A stretch of DNA of 64,000 nt, from assembly GCA_029975165.1 (NCBI GenBank), contig JARKPR010000047.1, positions 124,001 through 188,000 on the forward strand. The letters are read 5' to 3'. The notes under the pieces were generated by a model, which ran no database searches, was not told the DNA's origin, and saw nothing but the letters and a program-made list of their open reading frames with translations. Source of the DNA: Selenomonadales bacterium. GTDB lineage: Bacteria > Bacillota > Negativicutes > Sporomusales > UBA7701. Made by a program: the position numbers and the translations under genes. Of this stretch, positions 59,630-64,000 are shown piece after piece. Positions within the stretch are counted from its first letter, which is position 1. Each line of letters starts with the position of its first letter.

Positions 59630-60814
59630 GTGGACACCGCTTTCGCCCAGCGCATGAATGCCATGAAACCGTCTTCCATCCGGGAGATGCTCAAAATGAC
59701 TGAACGGCCCGACGTCATCTCGTTCGCCGGCGGACTGCCGGCTCCCGAGCTGTTTCCGGTGGAGAACATCCGTGCCGCCGCCGAGCGCGTTCTCGGCGAG
59801 TGTGGCGCCAGGGCATTTCAGTACGGAGTCAGCGAAGGAATCGCTCCGCTCAGGGAACAGATTGCCGCGGAAATGTCCTGCCGCCGTGTCGCGTGCGCTG
59901 CCGATGATATCCTGATCACCACAGGGTCGCAGCAGGCGCTAGACCTGCTGGGGAAAGTTTTCATCGATGCCTGTGACGTCATCCTCACGGAAACCCCTAC
60001 CTACATGGCGGCCATCCAGGCCTTCCAGTGTTTTCAGGCCGACTTCCGGCCGGTGGCGACCGATGAACTGGGCGTCATCCCGGAAGCCGTCGATGAACTG
60101 GCCGCCGAAGGCAGGGCGCGCTTTCTCTACGTCATTCCGAATTTCCAGAATCCGACGGGGCGCACCCTTTCCCTGGAACGCCGCCGACAACTCGCGGAAA
60201 TCGCCGCACACAGAAATCTCCTGATCGTCGAGGACGATCCCTACGGCCGGCTCCGCTACCGGGGCGAACACCTGCCGCCGATCAAGTCGTTCGACGAAAG
60301 CGGGCGGGTCATCTACCTGAGCACATTCTCGAAAACCGTGGCGCCCGGGTTTCGCACCGGGTGGATTGTGGCTTCGGGGCCGATGCGCGACAAACTGGTG
60401 ATCGCCAAACAGGCGGCGGACCTGCACACGTCGAGTTTCGATCAACTGGTGCTTGACCGCTACCTTCGGGATTTCGACAACCGGCAGCATGTCGAGCGGG
60501 TTTGCGCGGCCTACGGCGAACGTTATGCCGTGATGGACGAAGCCTTGCGCCGGCACATGCCGGAAGGATTCTCCTGGACGCGCCCGGAAGGCGGGATGTT
60601 TCTGTGGGTGAGCGGCCCCCCGACGATGAACGCAATGGCCGTCCTTGCCGAGGCGCTTGCAGCGGGGGTGGCGTTCGTTCCCGGCGCCGATTTCTTCCCG
60701 CGTGGCGGCGGCGAGAATCACATGCGGCTCAACTTCTCCAATGCCGGGTCCGAGGTCATCCGCGACGGTATCGCGCGCTTGGCCGCGATCTGCGCGCGCG
60801 TGGCAGGAAACTGA
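59630..60814 (+). CDS. PLP-dependent aminotransferase (class I/II, LysN/2-aminoadipate type)
   Basis: A 394-residue enzyme. DVISFAGGLPAPELFP, QYGVSEGIAPLREQIA, NFQNPTGRTLS and the PLP lysine in STFSKTVAPGFRTGWI are typical of the 2-aminoadipate/valine-pyruvate-like group. The start is GTG at 59630, with AGGAG upstream. Divergent from the MocR regulator, which probably controls it. Exact amino donor unknown. Confidence 0.9.
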   Translation: MDTAFAQRMNAMKPSSIREMLKMTERPDVISFAGGLPAPELFPVENIRAAAERVLGECGARAFQYGVSEGIAPLREQIAAEMSCRRVACAADDILITTGSQQALDLLGKVFIDACDVILTETPTYMAAIQAFQCFQADFRPVATDELGVIPEAVDELAAEGRARFLYVIPNFQNPTGRTLSLERRRQLAEIAAHRNLLIVEDDPYGRLRYRGEHLPPIKSFDESGRVIYLSTFSKTVAPGFRTGWIVASGPMRDKLVIAKQAADLHTSSFDQLVLDRYLRDFDNRQHVERVCAAYGERYAVMDEALRRHMPEGFSWTRPEGGMFLWVSGPPTMNAMAVLAEALAAGVAFVPGADFFPRGGGENHMRLNFSNAGSEVIRDGIARLAAICARVAGN

Positions 60815-60827
60815 TGACGACAAAAAA

Positions 60828-60845
60828 GGCAGCGAACTCGCTGCC
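60828..60845. terminator. Bidirectional terminator
   Basis: GGCAGCG (60828-60834) and CGCTGCC (60839-60845) form a seven-bp stem with a four-base loop, preceded by six A residues and followed by CTCTTTT, so it can end both the aminotransferase and the DUF3334 transcripts. Confidence 0.88.
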
Positions 60846-60866
60846 TCTTTTGGAATGCAGTGTTCT

Positions 60867-61559
60867 TTACATGCCGAGGGATTTCAGCAGTTCGTCGTTG
60901 TCGTCGTTATCCGGAAGCGAAGGCAGCGGCTCGCTGGCTTTCGAGTTGCCGTTGGCTTGCGCGATCAGTTCGTCGGGATCGGGCGCGGCATGCGGTTCAA
61001 AGTCGTAGATCTTGATGAATTCCGTGTGGTCGATGGCCAGTTCGAGGTAGAAAATATTGTTGCCCCCGGTGTAGAACGTCACGCGGCGCGCCTCGGGCTG
61101 GTCAAGGTTGGCGTCGACGCTGAGCATCACCTGCTTGTTGATGGCCAGCATCTTTGGCTGGTTCTGGGTGATGTGGGTCTGTAGTTCGCGCCCGATCTTG
61201 CCCGTAAAGTCGCCGACGATCTGATTCATCAGTTCGCCCATGACGTTGCTGACTTCGTCCGAGGTAAAGGAACTCGCCAGTCCGTCTTTCGGAATCCCCA
61301 TGCTCAGCATGTAGCTCTCGTAGATTTCCATGGCCGCCTGGGCCGAGAAATTGAGGATCACCAGCCCGGAGAATCCGCCGTCGAACAGCACGAAGCAGCC
61401 GATATCGGGCTTCAGACAGGTCTTGCTGATACGCTGCACCATCGCCGAATAACGGATCTGGCTGTGCGTGGCCATGGTGAGTACCTTGGTGACCGAATCG
61501 CACAGACTGACCAGCACGTCCTCGGTGCCGAAAACAACGGTCTTTTCTTTTGGGCTCAT
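60867..61559 (-). CDS. DUF3334 family protein (CheX-like)
   Basis: A 230-residue soluble protein. The stretch EVSNVMGELMNQIVGDFTGKIGRELQ with the preceding SAMVQRISKTCLKPDIGCFVLFDG matches DUF3334, a family with a CheX/CheC-like fold. The pattern of the CheX-type active helix (E-x2-N-x2) is visible as EVSNVMGELMNQ. The C-terminal 35 residues are acidic and disordered. A chemotaxis or surface-sensing role is possible but unproven. Confidence 0.8.
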   Translation of the reverse strand: MSPKEKTVVFGTEDVLVSLCDSVTKVLTMATHSQIRYSAMVQRISKTCLKPDIGCFVLFDGGFSGLVILNFSAQAAMEIYESYMLSMGIPKDGLASSFTSDEVSNVMGELMNQIVGDFTGKIGRELQTHITQNQPKMLAINKQVMLSVDANLDQPEARRVTFYTGGNNIFYLELAIDHTEFIKIYDFEPHAAPDPDELIAQANGNSKASEPLPSLPDNDDNDELLKSLGM

Positions 61560-61690
61560 GACGTTATCGCCAGTTGTTGGAGAAATGTGTCATGTATAGC
61601 ACGTTTGCAGAGGCTATGGGGAGTTCGTCGTCGAACTGATGATTGCGAGTGAGAGAGACTGTGATCCTGTTGGGGATTCGATACAAAAAA

Positions 61691-61725
61691 ACAGGCTGCC
61701 GGAATGGGGTAATCCGGCAGCCTGT
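61691..61725 (-). terminator. Intrinsic terminator of the glp genes
   Basis: ACAGGCTGCCGGA and TCCGGCAGCCTGT form a 13-bp perfect stem with a nine-base loop; on the minus strand it is followed by a run of seven T residues. It ends the glpD-glpK transcript 26 bp after glpK. Confidence 0.95.
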
Positions 61726-61750
61726 AACCACATCAATCGTTTATTTTCGG

Positions 61751-63268
<1,518 letters not shown>

Positions 63269-64000
63269 TCATTTCTGTGGGGCGTCGCATTCCTCGAAAT
63301 ACTCGTCGAACTTGGCCTTGGCCTGTTCCTCGAACAGGATTTCGCACGCCTCCATCAAGCCCTCTGCCCGGCGAATATCCTCCTTCCGGACGACGAGCGC
63401 AATCTTCGAGCGCCGTCGCAGGAAGTCTTCCAGCTTGGTGATCATTTCCTGTTGCTTGGCCAGGCGAATCTCGCAGCGGATGTAGTCGGTTCCCTTGATC
63501 AGGATTTCCGCCTGGCGCGGGTCCTCGCGGATGTCGGCAAGCAATTCGAGCGCCTGCCGGTCGTAGCGGCGCCATAGCCGCTGGCTGAGCTGTTCAATCG
63601 CATCGGGCGAGGTGTAGCCGTCGAGGTTCATCAGTTTCGCCTGCTGCAGGTATTCCTCGCGCACCGAAGAATGCGGCTCGCCGTACCACTTGTAGTCGGG
63701 GTTTTCGAGACGCACGCCCATCGCCGATACGTAGTCCGCGACCTCGTTGCCGACGTTGACGCAATCGGTCAGCTTGCCGCCGAAGATACTGATGTGGGCC
63801 GTGTCACGGCTGACGTCGATCTCGTGCTTGCGCGACATCTGCAGCCAGTCGCGTTCGTTTCCACTGCCATTGCCCGTGCTTACGACCAGCGGCCGGACGC
63901 CGCAGCGTTCGGCGATGATGTCCTCGCATGTCAGCGGTTTCTTCAGGTTGAGCCGCTTGTTGATGTTTTCGAGCACGAAATGGCGGTCTTCCTCGGTCAC
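63269..64000 (-). CDS. glpD: Aerobic glycerol-3-phosphate dehydrogenase, C-terminal part
   Basis: The frame is open to the window edge; 243 C-terminal codons are present. FGGKLTDCVNVGNEVADYV and the helical C-terminal domain (EYLQQAKLMNLDGYTSPDAIEQLSQRLWRRYDRQ, key family positions only) match GlpD. The FAD-binding N-terminus and start lie outside the window; the GTG at 64000 is internal. It oxidises glycerol-3-phosphate and feeds the quinone pool, with glpK directly downstream. Confidence 0.92.
   Translation of the reverse strand: MTEEDRHFVLENINKRLNLKKPLTCEDIIAERCGVRPLVVSTGNGSGNERDWLQMSRKHEIDVSRDTAHISIFGGKLTDCVNVGNEVADYVSAMGVRLENPDYKWYGEPHSSVREEYLQQAKLMNLDGYTSPDAIEQLSQRLWRRYDRQALELLADIREDPRQAEILIKGTDYIRCEIRLAKQQEMITKLEDFLRRRSKIALVVRKEDIRRAEGLMEACEILFEEQAKAKFDEYFEECDAPQK

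Overview
The window is GC-rich, densely coded and free of rRNA, tRNA, insertion sequences or CRISPR arrays that I could see. Gene content points to a respiratory Gram-negative betaproteobacterium: many periplasmic c-type cytochromes, a molybdoenzyme, Bordetella-like lipid A sugar genes, sigma-54 activators, GGDEF/EAL proteins, PBP1A and an FNR-type box. A Rhodocyclales-like host is my best guess, but this is inference from gene content only.

Layout. 1-7654: housekeeping and stress genes (tag, rlmA, pirin, a TMEM175-like channel, DUF3135) beside two PF03773 (ArsP-like) permeases. The second permease forms a small operon with a ProC-like NAD(P) reductase and a CxxC mini-thioredoxin. 7715-16652: the centrepiece, a predicted arsenate/oxyanion respiration locus. 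A three-gene sensory unit on the minus strand (PhnD-type periplasmic binding protein, histidine kinase, NtrC-type sigma-54 activator; same architecture as AioXSR/ArxXSR) faces cytochrome c - arrA-like - arrB-like - torD-like - mobB. The shared 306-bp intergenic region holds a near-consensus -24/-12 promoter and two upstream 16-bp palindromes 33 bp apart. The catalytic subunit keeps the ArrA cluster spacing and, with a constant numbering offset, the residues I recall as forming the ArrA arsenate pocket. 16803-22140: exported proteins of unknown role and a LolD/LolE-like ABC transporter with a LolA-like protein and an outer-membrane barrel. 22263-26118: an operon for an octaheme cytochrome c of the tetrathionate reductase (OTR) family, a cytochrome b, a monoheme cytochrome c and a secreted triple-rhodanese protein. 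Next comes a 59-codon Cys-rich membrane protein whose promoter region carries an FNR box and sigma-54-like elements, divergent from a PAS/sigma-54 activator.

27965-36251: Nramp metal importer with a PanE-like reductase, then an envelope cluster: a YejM/PbgA-like protein with an intact metal site, a GT2 glycosyltransferase, an ArnT-like transferase, GtrA and a NaxD/YdjC-type deacetylase. Together these resemble the Bordetella lgm or Francisella flmF2-naxD-flmK route for adding hexosamine to lipid A. Two tandem PmrA-like boxes precede the operon. 36368-46994: a PaaG-like crotonase, two flavin split-barrel proteins, a TPP-dependent E1 alpha/beta pair without E2/E3, a cytochrome c, an HDOD protein, and a CACHE-PAS-GGDEF-EAL protein paired with a PstS-like binding protein.

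47262-64000: AhpD-like protein, thioredoxin 2 and a TDT-family transporter; an EB_dh-family heme protein with a CxxxCH motif; a CBS protein; PBP1A; EamA and Fsr-like transporters; a TudS-like desulfidase facing a half-length TSUP transporter; a MocR regulator facing an aminotransferase; DUF3334; then glpK and the 3' part of glpD.

Most protein calls rest on recognisable motifs and family resemblance read by eye. No database search or structure prediction was run.
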